Positions 25,050-33,130 of a stretch of DNA of 64,000 bases are shown here, in pieces; position 1 is the first letter of the stretch, and every line of letters starts with the position of its first letter. Location: contig NZ_JAUCEU010000007.1 in NCBI RefSeq assembly GCF_030348765.1, forward strand, positions 1,234,501 through 1,298,500, in the 5' to 3' direction. This stretch comes from Neobacillus sp. CF12. GTDB taxonomy: Bacteria > Bacillota > Bacilli > Bacillales > Cytobacillaceae. The notes under the pieces were generated by a model. That model was not told the origin of the DNA and did not search any database. It saw only the letters and a list, made by a program, of their open reading frames with translations. Both the position numbers and the translations under genes were made by a program.

Positions 25050-26219
25050 TTACGCTCGTTCAATAATGGTAGCAATTCCCTGTCCGCCGCCAATACAGGC
25101 TGTAATGAGTGCATATCTTCCATTTGTACGTTTTAATTCATAAACTGCTTTGGTTGCCAGAATGGCACCTGTTGCCCCAAGTGGATGACCATGCGCAATG
25201 GCGCCGCCGTTCACATTCACTTTAGCTAGATCCATATTAAGTTCTCGATTACATGCTAGAACCTGTGCGGCAAAGGCTTCATTGATTTCAATTAAATCCA
25301 TCTCTTCCATCGTTAATCCTGACTTCTCCATCACCTTTTTTACAGCAGGAACAGGTCCAATTCCCATGATATTGGGATCAACACCCGCAACACAGTAAGC
25401 ACGGATAACAGCAAATGGAGTAAGGTTTAATTCTTCTGCTTTTTCTCTGGACATAATTACAAGTGCCGCGGCAGCATCATTTAGTCCTGAACTATTCCCT
25501 GCTGTTACAGTTCCACCTTTTAGAAATGCCGGCTGAAGCTTTGACAATGCCTCCATTGTCGTTTGTGGACGTGGATGTTCGTCTCTATTAAAGACGAAAG
25601 GATCTCCCTTTTTCACTGGGATTACAATAGGCACAATTTGTTCGTCAAAGCGTCCTTCTTCCATTGCAACCTTCATCCGCTGTTGACTCATATAGGCAAA
25701 TTCGTCCTGTTCTTCTCTGGTAATCTTATATTTTTCAACGAGATTTTCAGCTGTTATCCCCATCGGTGGATCTCCGATTTCCTTTGGAGAGAGCTGTGAT
25801 TTTCTAAAGTTTGGCGGTGACGCACTATATGGTTTTTCTGGACGATCCATCAAATACGGTGCCCGGCTCATACTTTCTGTTCCACCAGCAATATAAATAT
25901 CACCATCGCCAGCACGAATCGCTTGTGCGGCCAGATTTATCGCATTAATCCCGGAACCACACTGGCGATCAACCGTAATACCAGGCAAATTTATCGATAA
26001 TCCTGTCTGCAAGGCTGTTAATCTAGCAATATTTCCACCACCTGATAAAACATTCCCGAATAGGACATCATCAATCATTTCTGGGTCAAGATTTACTCGA
26101 TTAATTGCTTCTTTAATAACCTCTGCACCAAATACATGGGCAGGAGTTTGTGCCAATGCACCACCTTGCCTGGCGATAGCCGTCCTTACCGCAGAAACTA
26201 TTACTGCGTCTCTCTTCAT
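25050..26219 (-). CDS. Acetyl-CoA acyltransferase (thiolase)
   Basis: 389-residue thiolase, cleaving 3-ketoacyl-CoA with CoA to acetyl-CoA and a shortened acyl-CoA (or condensing in reverse). The acylated cysteine is in DRQCGSGINAINLAAQ, the histidine in GGAIAHGHPLGATGA, and the second cysteine in ITACIGGGQGIA. The N-terminal MKRDAVIVSAVRTAIAR is typical. The gene is 36 bp downstream of an SDR on the same strand. A weak hairpin lies between its stop and the ligase gene. Confidence 0.93.
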   Translation of the reverse strand: MKRDAVIVSAVRTAIARQGGALAQTPAHVFGAEVIKEAINRVNLDPEMIDDVLFGNVLSGGGNIARLTALQTGLSINLPGITVDRQCGSGINAINLAAQAIRAGDGDIYIAGGTESMSRAPYLMDRPEKPYSASPPNFRKSQLSPKEIGDPPMGITAENLVEKYKITREEQDEFAYMSQQRMKVAMEEGRFDEQIVPIVIPVKKGDPFVFNRDEHPRPQTTMEALSKLQPAFLKGGTVTAGNSSGLNDAAAALVIMSREKAEELNLTPFAVIRAYCVAGVDPNIMGIGPVPAVKKVMEKSGLTMEEMDLIEINEAFAAQVLACNRELNMDLAKVNVNGGAIAHGHPLGATGAILATKAVYELKRTNGRYALITACIGGGQGIATIIERA

Positions 26220-26255
26220 ATCACTTCACCCCTTAGTCACTAATAAGATATCACT

Positions 26256-27029
26256 CTACATCGCGTGGGCGCCGCCATCAACTACAACAATATCCCCTGT
26301 TATAAAATCTGAAGCAGGGGAAGCCAAGAATAATGCTACTCCTTTTAAGTCAGTATCTGAACCAAACTTACGCAATGGTGTGCCTTCTAAGATTCCCTCA
26401 CTGCCCTTCTCTAGCAAACCTTTTGACATTTTTGTAGGGAAGAAACCAGGTGCGATTGCATTTACATAGATTCCATGTGGACCCCATTTAACTGCTAAAT
26501 CCTTTGTAAAGGTGATGACCGCACCTTTAGAAGTGTTGTAGCCAATTGTATTCATATATTTAGGATTACTGCCTTTAAGACCTGCAACCGAGGCAATGTT
26601 AATAATTTTCCCTGATTTTTGCTCAAGCATAACTCTGCCAACAGTCTGTGACATCAAAAATGTTCCTGTTACGTTAACGTCGATTACTTTTTTCCAAGCC
26701 TGCAGGGGCATTTCTTCTGCAAGCGCTCCCCAAGTAGCGCCACTATTATTAACAAGAATATCGATTCTTCCAAATTCCTCTAGCGTTTTCTGTACCACAT
26801 TCTTTACATCCTCTGGATTGGTTACATCACATTGTAATGCGAGACTGTCGACACCTATTTTCTTTAATCCTTCGCTTACTTCCTGACATGCCTCAAGTTT
26901 TCTAGAACAAACAACCACATTGGCGCCGGCTTCAGCAAATCCCTCTGCAATTTGCTGACCAAGTCCCCTTCCACCGCCTGTTACAATAGCAACTTTCCCT
27001 GTTAGATTGAATAACTCCTTAACATGCAT
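26256..27029 (-). CDS. Short-chain dehydrogenase/reductase
   Basis: 257-residue classical SDR with the cofactor motif TGGGRGLGQQ, NNSG (usually NNAG), catalytic serine in NIASVAG and YxxxK in YNTSKGAV. The C-terminal DFITGDIVVVDGGAHAM is typical of this family. Likely a 3-hydroxyacyl-CoA dehydrogenase or related alcohol dehydrogenase in the pathway. ATG 27029 follows GGGAGG. It opens the second transcription unit of the region, with the palindrome 27077-27098 about 50 bp upstream. Confidence 0.88.
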   Translation of the reverse strand: MHVKELFNLTGKVAIVTGGGRGLGQQIAEGFAEAGANVVVCSRKLEACQEVSEGLKKIGVDSLALQCDVTNPEDVKNVVQKTLEEFGRIDILVNNSGATWGALAEEMPLQAWKKVIDVNVTGTFLMSQTVGRVMLEQKSGKIINIASVAGLKGSNPKYMNTIGYNTSKGAVITFTKDLAVKWGPHGIYVNAIAPGFFPTKMSKGLLEKGSEGILEGTPLRKFGSDTDLKGVALFLASPASDFITGDIVVVDGGAHAM

Positions 27030-27076
27030 CGACTTTTCCTCCCACTGCTCTATTTAGTCTATCTATTTCGAATTTT

Positions 27077-27098
27077 ACATACTAACTAGTTGGTATGT
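27077..27098. promoter_or_regulatory. Palindromic operator, copy A
   Basis: ACATACTAACTAGTTGGTATGT, a 22-bp near-palindrome, in the promoter region of the SDR-thiolase-ligase-transporter unit. It matches the element at 30205 (shared pattern ATACYWACYRGTTRGTATGTTA). The size and symmetry fit a TetR-family repressor; none is encoded next to it. Confidence 0.6.
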
Positions 27099-27188
27099 TA
27101 CTAAGGACATAATATCCAAAATATTTATAATATTCAATATCTATTTTTCACCAATTTTCTCGTTAGTATTTTACAAAATATTCATAGC

Positions 27189-27232
27189 AATAAAACCCAG
27201 CCCCAAGAATAAGTCTCTCTTCTGGCTGGGTT
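27189..27232 (-). terminator. Intrinsic terminator of the acd-fabG-hadAB unit
   Basis: Minus-strand AACCCAGCC / GGCTGGGTT stem with a long imperfect apical part (AGAAGA / TTCTT), followed by TTTTATTG. It lies six bases past the MaoC stop. Confidence 0.8.
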
Positions 27233-27238
27233 ATTAAC

Positions 27239-27640
27239 TTAATAGAGAGTAAACAAAATCTCACCTTTTAAAACTTCATTTCCATTTTGGTTTACTGCCT
27301 GAACTTGAAAACGAAGATTAGGTTCATTTACTTCCTTTAAGGTAGCTTGTAGCTTAATCACATCATTTAAGAAGACCATATTTTTAAAACGGATCGAGTA
27401 ATCCTTCACAAATCCTTCTTCATAATATGGCGTAAAAAGCTTGGAGAGATTACCCATTGTCCACATTCCATGGGCAATTATCCCTGGTAAACCAGCCTTT
27501 TTTGCTTCCTCATCAATGGTATGGATCGGATTAAAATCTCCTGAAGCACCTGCATATTTTATTAAATCGATTCTTGAGACCGGATCTAACTGAATTTCTT
27601 GAACTGACTCTCCGACTTGTAACTGCAAAAGAGTACTCAT
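27239..27640 (-). CDS. MaoC-like (R)-specific hydratase subunit, HadB-like
   Basis: 133-residue hot-dog-fold protein with the hydratase-2 motif YAGASGDFNPIHTIDEEAK and GIIAHGMWTMG, which supply the catalytic Asp/His. It would hydrate enoyl-CoA to 3-hydroxyacyl-CoA. Its ATG overlaps the stop of the partner gene in ATGA fashion, and the pair resembles the HadA-HadB heterodimer architecture, in which this type of subunit carries the active site. Confidence 0.87.
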   Translation of the reverse strand: MSTLLQLQVGESVQEIQLDPVSRIDLIKYAGASGDFNPIHTIDEEAKKAGLPGIIAHGMWTMGNLSKLFTPYYEEGFVKDYSIRFKNMVFLNDVIKLQATLKEVNEPNLRFQVQAVNQNGNEVLKGEILFTLY

Positions 27641-28086
27641 TTTGTTAGCACCTTCCTTACTGCCTCAGAAATAACAACTGTCGATGTTGAACTAAAAATG
27701 GTATTACCGGCTAAATCCTCACCAACGTTTTCTACAATTAGAAAGCCCATTTCGCCAAAATTACCCTTTTTCTCAAAGTACTTTTTCACTTCTGAGTAAC
27801 ATAGAATCTCTTCGCCAACCACTAACGGACGCTCATAATGAAAGGTTTGCTCCCCATGAATTAACCCTTTATTTGGCAGATTCAAGCCTTCAATTTCACC
27901 ATAATCAAATGTCCTCGGAAAAGTAGGCGGTGCAATATTGTTTTGGTACCTTGAATTTCTTCCTGTTTCTTCATCAAAATAAATAGGATGAAGGTCCCCG
28001 ATTGCCTCAGCAAATTTCTTCACAGCACCTCTTTCCACTACGTTTTTCACTTTAGTAGAACGTTTTCCAACTTGGTTGTTGAACAA
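27637..28086 (-). CDS. MaoC N-terminal-type dehydratase subunit, HadA-like
   Basis: 149-residue hot-dog protein of the MaoC_dehydrat_N type. It keeps the fold-defining AIGDLHPIYFDEE and GLIHGEQTFHYERPLVVGE segments but the catalytic motif differs from its neighbour, as expected for the substrate-binding subunit. TTG start at 28086 with GTGAGG eight to ten bases upstream. Four-base overlap with the HadB-like gene implies stoichiometric translation. Confidence 0.83.
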   Translation of the reverse strand: MFNNQVGKRSTKVKNVVERGAVKKFAEAIGDLHPIYFDEETGRNSRYQNNIAPPTFPRTFDYGEIEGLNLPNKGLIHGEQTFHYERPLVVGEEILCYSEVKKYFEKKGNFGEMGFLIVENVGEDLAGNTIFSSTSTVVISEAVRKVLTK

Positions 28087-28110
28087 TTTATCTTCGCCTC
28101 ACTTTATCTA

Positions 28111-28875
28111 TTAATTTTTCGGCCCGCCAGCAACGTAAATAACCTGCCCACTTACAAAGGAAGATTTTTCATCGGCAAAAAAGGCAACTGCATTCGCAAT
28201 GTCTGCAGGCTTTCCGCTTCTTCCAACAGGGATACTGGCTACACTTGCTTGGATTAATTGCTCAAACGGAATCCCAATTCTCGCTGCAGTTTCCTTTGTC
28301 ATTTCCGTTTCAATAAACCCTGGTGCTACAGAATTTGCTGTAATTCCATATCTGCCCAACTCAATCGCAAGTGTTTTTGTGAAACCCTGCAATCCTGCTT
28401 TTGCTGCAGCATAATTCGCCTGGCCGCGATTACCAAGCGCTGATGTAGATGAGATATTAATAATACGTCCATATTTATTTTCGACCATATACTTTTGTGC
28501 GGCACGTGCAGCATTAAAGGATCCTTTTAAATGAACATCCATGACGGTCTGCCAATCTGAATCTGTCATTTTAAATAATAGATTATCGCGAATGACTCCC
28601 GCGTTATTCACGAGAATATCAATAGAACCGAAGTTTTCGTAGGCTTCTTTCATGGCACCTTCTACCTGCTCGGCGTCAACGACATTTGCGACCTTTGAGA
28701 AAACTTGATATCCTTTTTCTTTTAATTCATTTGTTGTTTCTACTAATGCTTCTTCATTTAAGTCAATAAATGCTACTTTAGCACCTTCTTCTGCAAACCT
28801 TTCGACGATCCCTTTTCCAATGCCTCTGCTGCCACCTGTAACAAATGCCACTCTTCCTGAAAATCTTCCTGTCAT
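28111..28875 (-). CDS. 3-oxoacyl-ACP/CoA reductase-type SDR (FabG-like)
   Basis: 254-residue SDR with TGGSRGIGKG, NNAGV, SSTSALGN and YAAAKAGLQGF, closely following FabG/PhaB patterns (NSVAPGFIETEM, FVSGQVIYVAGG). In a catabolic setting it would act as a 3-hydroxyacyl-CoA dehydrogenase. ATG 28875 is preceded by GGGAGG. It follows the acyl-CoA dehydrogenase gene by 75 bp; a cre site lies in that gap. Confidence 0.88.
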   Translation of the reverse strand: MTGRFSGRVAFVTGGSRGIGKGIVERFAEEGAKVAFIDLNEEALVETTNELKEKGYQVFSKVANVVDAEQVEGAMKEAYENFGSIDILVNNAGVIRDNLLFKMTDSDWQTVMDVHLKGSFNAARAAQKYMVENKYGRIINISSTSALGNRGQANYAAAKAGLQGFTKTLAIELGRYGITANSVAPGFIETEMTKETAARIGIPFEQLIQASVASIPVGRSGKPADIANAVAFFADEKSSFVSGQVIYVAGGPKN

Positions 28876-28929
28876 GTCTATTCCTCCCTAACAAATCATT
28901 TTCATACTCTTGTACTCTAGAACATTACT

Positions 28930-28944
28930 AGATAACGCTTACAA
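28930..28944 (-). promoter_or_regulatory. cre site (CcpA)
   Basis: On the minus strand TTGTAAGCGTTATCT matches the catabolite-responsive element consensus WTGNAANCGNWNNCW at every fixed position. It lies between acyl-CoA dehydrogenase and fabG-like genes, where bound CcpA could block elongation or an internal promoter. Confidence 0.55.
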
Positions 28945-28950
28945 TTATCA

Positions 28951-30129
28951 TTATACGTATTGACCGATTTTAACATGTCCCTTTATCAAATTCCGAGCAA
29001 TAATCATTCGTTGGATTTCATCGGTGCCATCATAAATTCTCCAAAGTCGTGATTCACGGTACCAGCGCTCGATTGGTAATTCTCTAGTGTATCCCATGCC
29101 ACCATGGATTTGAAGAACTCTGTCTACAACATTATTACCCATATTCGCTCCATAAAGCTTTGCCATGGAGGCTAGGTGGCGATTATCTTCACCGTTATCA
29201 AGCGTGAAGGCAGCGTTTAAAACTAACCATTTTGCTGCTTCAATTTCAACTGCGGAGTCAGCAATTTGCCACTGGATTGCTTGCCTTTCTGCAATTGGTT
29301 TTCCAAATGTAATACGTTCTTTTGAATAATCTATCGCCATTTGCAATAATCGCTCGGCTGCGCCAACAGCTGTTGCGCCAACAACCCATCTAGCAAATCC
29401 AATCCATTCTAACCCTAGGTTATACCCCTTGTTTAATTCACCAAGGATATTCTCTTCAGGAACTCTAACATTCTCAAAAACTAGGCCGGCTGGTCCCCAT
29501 TCTCCCATCGTATGTATATACTCTGATTTCCAGCCCATATCTCGGTCAACGATAAAGCAGGTAACACCCTCACGCCCTTGTGTCGATTGATGTATTTCTT
29601 TATCTGTAATTGCTATTGCCATAACAAAATCTGCTTCATTTCCACCTGTGATAAATGTCTTTTCTCCATTTAGCACCCATTCATTTCCATCCTTAACAGC
29701 ACTCATTTTAATATTTCTAGTATCCGAACCAGCGCCAGGCTCCGTCATGGCAAAGCAAGATTTTTTCTCACCATTAATGGTAGGAATAAGGTATTTTTGC
29801 TTTTGTTCTTCGTTACCGTAATAGAGGATGTTATCTGCGGATCCTCCAAACCTAAATGGCACAAATGTTTTAGAAACCTCCATTAATACAATAGCCATCA
29901 TCATTTGCCCTAGGTCCGCCCCACCGTATTCAGCAGGCGTATTAATGCCCCAAAAACCTACTTCCTTCGCTTTCAATTGAAGTTCCTTCAGTTTTCCTGG
30001 AGGAAGACTTGGCTTCCCTTCTCTTTCATTTCTTAAAACTTCATTCTCTAATGGAATCAATTCTTTTTCTACAAATCTTCTAATTGTTTTTTGCACCATT
30101 TTTTGTTCATCCGTTAAACGTAAATACAT
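28951..30129 (-). CDS. Acyl-CoA dehydrogenase
   Basis: 392-residue FAD enzyme oxidising acyl-CoA to 2-enoyl-CoA. Signature AMTEPGAGSDTRNIK, FAD/dimer motif QIHGGMGYTRELPIERWYRESR and the YDGTDEIQ segment (family catalytic glutamate) are visible. The start at ATG 30129 follows GGAG with eight-base spacing and gives MYLRLTDEQKMVQ; an in-frame TTG at 30147 is less likely. First gene of its unit, with operator-like palindrome B about 80 bp upstream. Confidence 0.92.
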   Translation of the reverse strand: MYLRLTDEQKMVQKTIRRFVEKELIPLENEVLRNEREGKPSLPPGKLKELQLKAKEVGFWGINTPAEYGGADLGQMMMAIVLMEVSKTFVPFRFGGSADNILYYGNEEQKQKYLIPTINGEKKSCFAMTEPGAGSDTRNIKMSAVKDGNEWVLNGEKTFITGGNEADFVMAIAITDKEIHQSTQGREGVTCFIVDRDMGWKSEYIHTMGEWGPAGLVFENVRVPEENILGELNKGYNLGLEWIGFARWVVGATAVGAAERLLQMAIDYSKERITFGKPIAERQAIQWQIADSAVEIEAAKWLVLNAAFTLDNGEDNRHLASMAKLYGANMGNNVVDRVLQIHGGMGYTRELPIERWYRESRLWRIYDGTDEIQRMIIARNLIKGHVKIGQYV

Positions 30130-30204
30130 ACCTATCACTCCATTCAATTTTTTGAATTTAGTATAATAGCCGCTAAATAATAGTATGCTGACAAAACCGG
30201 TTAG

Positions 30205-30223
30205 ATACCTACCGGTTAGTATG
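30205..30223. promoter_or_regulatory. Palindromic operator, copy B
   Basis: ATACCTACCGGTTAGTATG, upstream of the acyl-CoA dehydrogenase gene, matches copy A at 27079 across the palindrome and the following GTTA. A direct repeat ACCGGTTAG also lies 15 bp upstream (30196-30204), so two repressor footprints may be adjacent. Confidence 0.6.
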
Positions 30224-30312
30224 TTAATTTAATTTTATTCTGAACTTTCAGATAAAACAAGGTTTTTTATTAAAATCTTTTATATTCTCTTCTTCAAAAT
30301 TAGACAAACTAC

Positions 30313-30350
30313 GAAAAAAGCAGCAGGTTAACTTCGGAAAACCTGCTGCA
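30313..30350 (-). terminator. Intrinsic terminator of the two-component/IseA-like unit
   Basis: Minus-strand GCAGCAGGTT / AACCTGCTGC perfect 10-bp stem with a 10-base loop and a run of six T residues. Confidence 0.9.
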
Positions 30351-30355
30351 GCCAT

Positions 30356-31729
30356 TTAAAATGTTCCTGGTTCTGAGAAAATCCTCCAGCCATTTTCAGT
30401 CTTTTGAAAGCTTATATGTACAAATTCATATGAATTTGTATCTCCAAGAGGGACTTTAAGGTCAGTTTCCATTTCATTTCCTTTATCCTTCTTCTGAACC
30501 ACTTCAGCTAAATCATAATTTAAGAGTGATCCCCCGTCTGCATTAGGCTGGATCAGCTTATTAAAAAACTCAAATATTGTTTTCTTTTTCAAAAACGAAT
30601 CAATTGCACTTGTTGTAAAGGAACTAGTTAAATAGTTTACTACTTTTGCTTTTGTATCCAAATCTTTTCCGAGATATCGATATTCCTTACGATTAACCAT
30701 CACGGTTTCTATCTTTCCCTCAGGTAAATCCCCGCCACTCATCACATACCTATATTGACTGGCTGCTTCCTTGACTTTTTTTAACATCAATTCATCCTCT
30801 AAATTGCTATACTTATTAATATACTTAGGAGTAATATTCGTCACAAAATTTACCTTTGGCATCATTTTTTCCGCTTGCATTCTAAAAGTTTGAAAGTAAC
30901 CTTTTGTGGGTACAACGGAATTTAAACTCAAACCCTTATCTATAGCATGAATAGCTTGTTCAGGAAGATTGGCTTTCAAATGGGCATCTGCTAAATAATA
31001 CCAATAATAGGCTGCATCAGGTACCTCAGCGATTCTTAGCTGATAATAGGCAATGACTGCTTGATAATAAGATGGATAATAATCCTTATCGGCTACAACC
31101 GAGTTGCCTTTCCAAGTTAACAAATCAATACTATAAGCATCTGCCATATCACGTTTCCAAACGGCAAGTCTAGTTTTATCTGCATCTTCAAAACGAACAG
31201 CTTCAATTTCGTTATACATTAATTCTTTGAGTTTTGTCAGTTTATCGTTCTTCCAATAAAAGATTTCAAGCATACTTTCTGCTGAACCTTCTGACTGCCA
31301 CCCCAGAAGCAATTCCTTTTTCCTATCACCCATAACATCTGCAGCGTTAGCCCAATGAATCTTACTGCCGGACCCTTTAATAATAAATATTTTCCCCCAG
31401 CCTTTTGCATCTTTCTTCAAAACAAATGCTCCCACTTGATTATCAATATTTGTTGACTGGTAAAAAACAAGTGCTTCATCTTTTGTATCACCATCAAGGT
31501 CAATACTAATGACAGGGTCCATTCCAACAGGGCCTTCGGGGACTGTGAGTTTTGAACCCTTTGGTAAATTTCTTTGCGCTATTGAAAATAAGTCTTGTCC
31601 TTGATTCATTCCCTTCACTTGTTTGGGAGCTTTAATTAAACTCTCTGGAGCAGGAAATAAATTGCAGCTGCTAAGTAATACTAAACTCACCACTAACATC
31701 ACAGCCACTTTAAGATTCTTCCCTCTCAT
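30356..31729 (-). CDS. Lipoprotein with IseA-like C-terminal domain
   Basis: 457-residue predicted lipoprotein: signal with lipobox LLSSC (lipid cysteine about residue 22). The middle (about 70-200) has VCBS/FG-GAP-like segments (ISIDLDGDTKDEALVFY, DVMGDRKKELLLGW). A short TPR-like helix pair follows (YYWYYLADAHLKANLPEQAIHAID). The C-terminal ~140 residues (SGGDLPEGKIETVMVNRKEYRYLG ... QPNADGGSLLNYD) resemble B. subtilis IseA (YoeB), an inhibitor of DL-endopeptidases that cut the cell wall. IseA itself is a short secreted protein, so this is an unusual long, membrane-tethered form. It is co-transcribed with the response regulator and histidine kinase upstream. Confidence 0.7.
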   Translation of the reverse strand: MRGKNLKVAVMLVVSLVLLSSCNLFPAPESLIKAPKQVKGMNQGQDLFSIAQRNLPKGSKLTVPEGPVGMDPVISIDLDGDTKDEALVFYQSTNIDNQVGAFVLKKDAKGWGKIFIIKGSGSKIHWANAADVMGDRKKELLLGWQSEGSAESMLEIFYWKNDKLTKLKELMYNEIEAVRFEDADKTRLAVWKRDMADAYSIDLLTWKGNSVVADKDYYPSYYQAVIAYYQLRIAEVPDAAYYWYYLADAHLKANLPEQAIHAIDKGLSLNSVVPTKGYFQTFRMQAEKMMPKVNFVTNITPKYINKYSNLEDELMLKKVKEAASQYRYVMSGGDLPEGKIETVMVNRKEYRYLGKDLDTKAKVVNYLTSSFTTSAIDSFLKKKTIFEFFNKLIQPNADGGSLLNYDLAEVVQKKDKGNEMETDLKVPLGDTNSYEFVHISFQKTENGWRIFSEPGTF

Positions 31730-31753
31730 ACCATCACTCCACCATAATAAAAT

Positions 31754-33130
31754 CTAGTTTAAAGGCAGGCGGATTTCAGCTGTTGTTCCACTGCCTTCCT
31801 TACTCGTCAGGGAAAGAAGACCGTGATGTGCCTGGATAATCTCATCAACTATAGCCAGACCTAATCCACTTCCGGCTGCTTGTGACTTCCCTTTATAAAA
31901 TTTATCCTTTACAAGCTTAAGCTCTGCATCCGAAATTCCAACCCCGGTATCAGTAATCGTAATTACTGCCTCCGTCTTATCTCTCACAAGATTGACCGTA
32001 ATTAAACCGCCACTCGGTGTAAACTTCAATGCATTGTCAACCAGGTTAATCAGTACCTGCTTAAGTCGATTATAGTCTGCAGAAATCTCTTCTATCGACT
32101 CATCAATCTGCACCATAACCTTTAGACCTTGCCTAACGCCTCTTGGCTCCAATTGCTGGACAACTTGCTTTATTAAGGCTGGCAGGGAGACTTTGTCAAA
32201 TACTAATGGAAGTCTTCCAGATGATAAACTAGAAAAATCCAATAATTCATTTAGCAAGCCGTTTAATCGATCACTTTCCTTCGAAATAATTTCTAATCCA
32301 TCTTGAAAAAAAACATCCTCCGACATGGATTGTAAGGTAACAGCCCATCCTTTAATAGAGGTTAACGGCGTCCTGAGTTCATGCGACACGGAAGCAATAA
32401 ACTCATTCTTCAATTGTTCATTTTTTTCAATTTTCTTGGCCATATAGTTTAATGTATTTGCTAATTTACCAATTTCATCATCTTTTTCCTTCGGGATTCG
32501 CGTCGAGAGTTTTCCAGAAGCAAGTTGTTCAGCCGCTGCTGTAATCACACTTACTGGCTTGGTGATGGTATTCGCTCAAAAGAGGCTCATAACAGCAGCA
32601 GCCATAATAACAACTCCACCAAACGATAAAAGTAACAGTGTGTTCTGAAAATAAATACCATTTACTTTCTCTAGCGAGGTAGTAAACCGTATTGCTCCAA
32701 TCACAGTACTTCCCCTTTTTATGGGCTGAGTTACGATTAACACCCTTTCACCATCAAGGACAGTGTCCAAGTATCCGGTTGTTCCCATTAGAGCATTTCC
32801 TACATCTTCATATATGCTTACATTCTTTTCATTACTTTCATGTGTATCGGCTAAAATTAGCCCTTTTTCATCTACTAATTGCACCTGTGCATCGACAAGA
32901 AAATTGTATTGATTTAAGAGATTTACTGCGTCTGGTTTTAAACGGTAGTCAATGATTTCCTGTTCATAAAAAGAAGAGAACATTGTCCCTTGGTCTCGTA
33001 ATGCCTGTTTCATACCATCCATATAATAAAGTCTCAAGGCAAAAAGAATCATGGCTTCAAATAAGGCCACACTGAAAATGATGAGTATCAAATAACTCCA
33101 TACTACTCTTCTTTTTATTCCTTTTTTCAT
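31754..33130 (-). pseudogene. Sensor histidine kinase interrupted by in-frame TGA
   Basis: The fragments 32576-33130 and 31754-32575 are in the same frame; a single TGA (32576-32578) separates them. N-terminal part: basic start, TM1 (about 10-32), extracytoplasmic sensor, TM2 ending AAAVMSLF. After the TGA the frame continues ANTITKPVSVITAAAEQLASG, a HAMP linker, then HisKA with SVSHELRTPLTS and HATPase with NLVDNALKF, DTGVGIS and GSGLGLA. The break is at the TM2/HAMP junction, where no stop belongs. It overlaps the response-regulator gene by four bases. Either a nonsense mutation, a sequencing error, or a stop that is read through. The C-terminal fragment could restart at GTG 32548. Confidence 0.8.
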
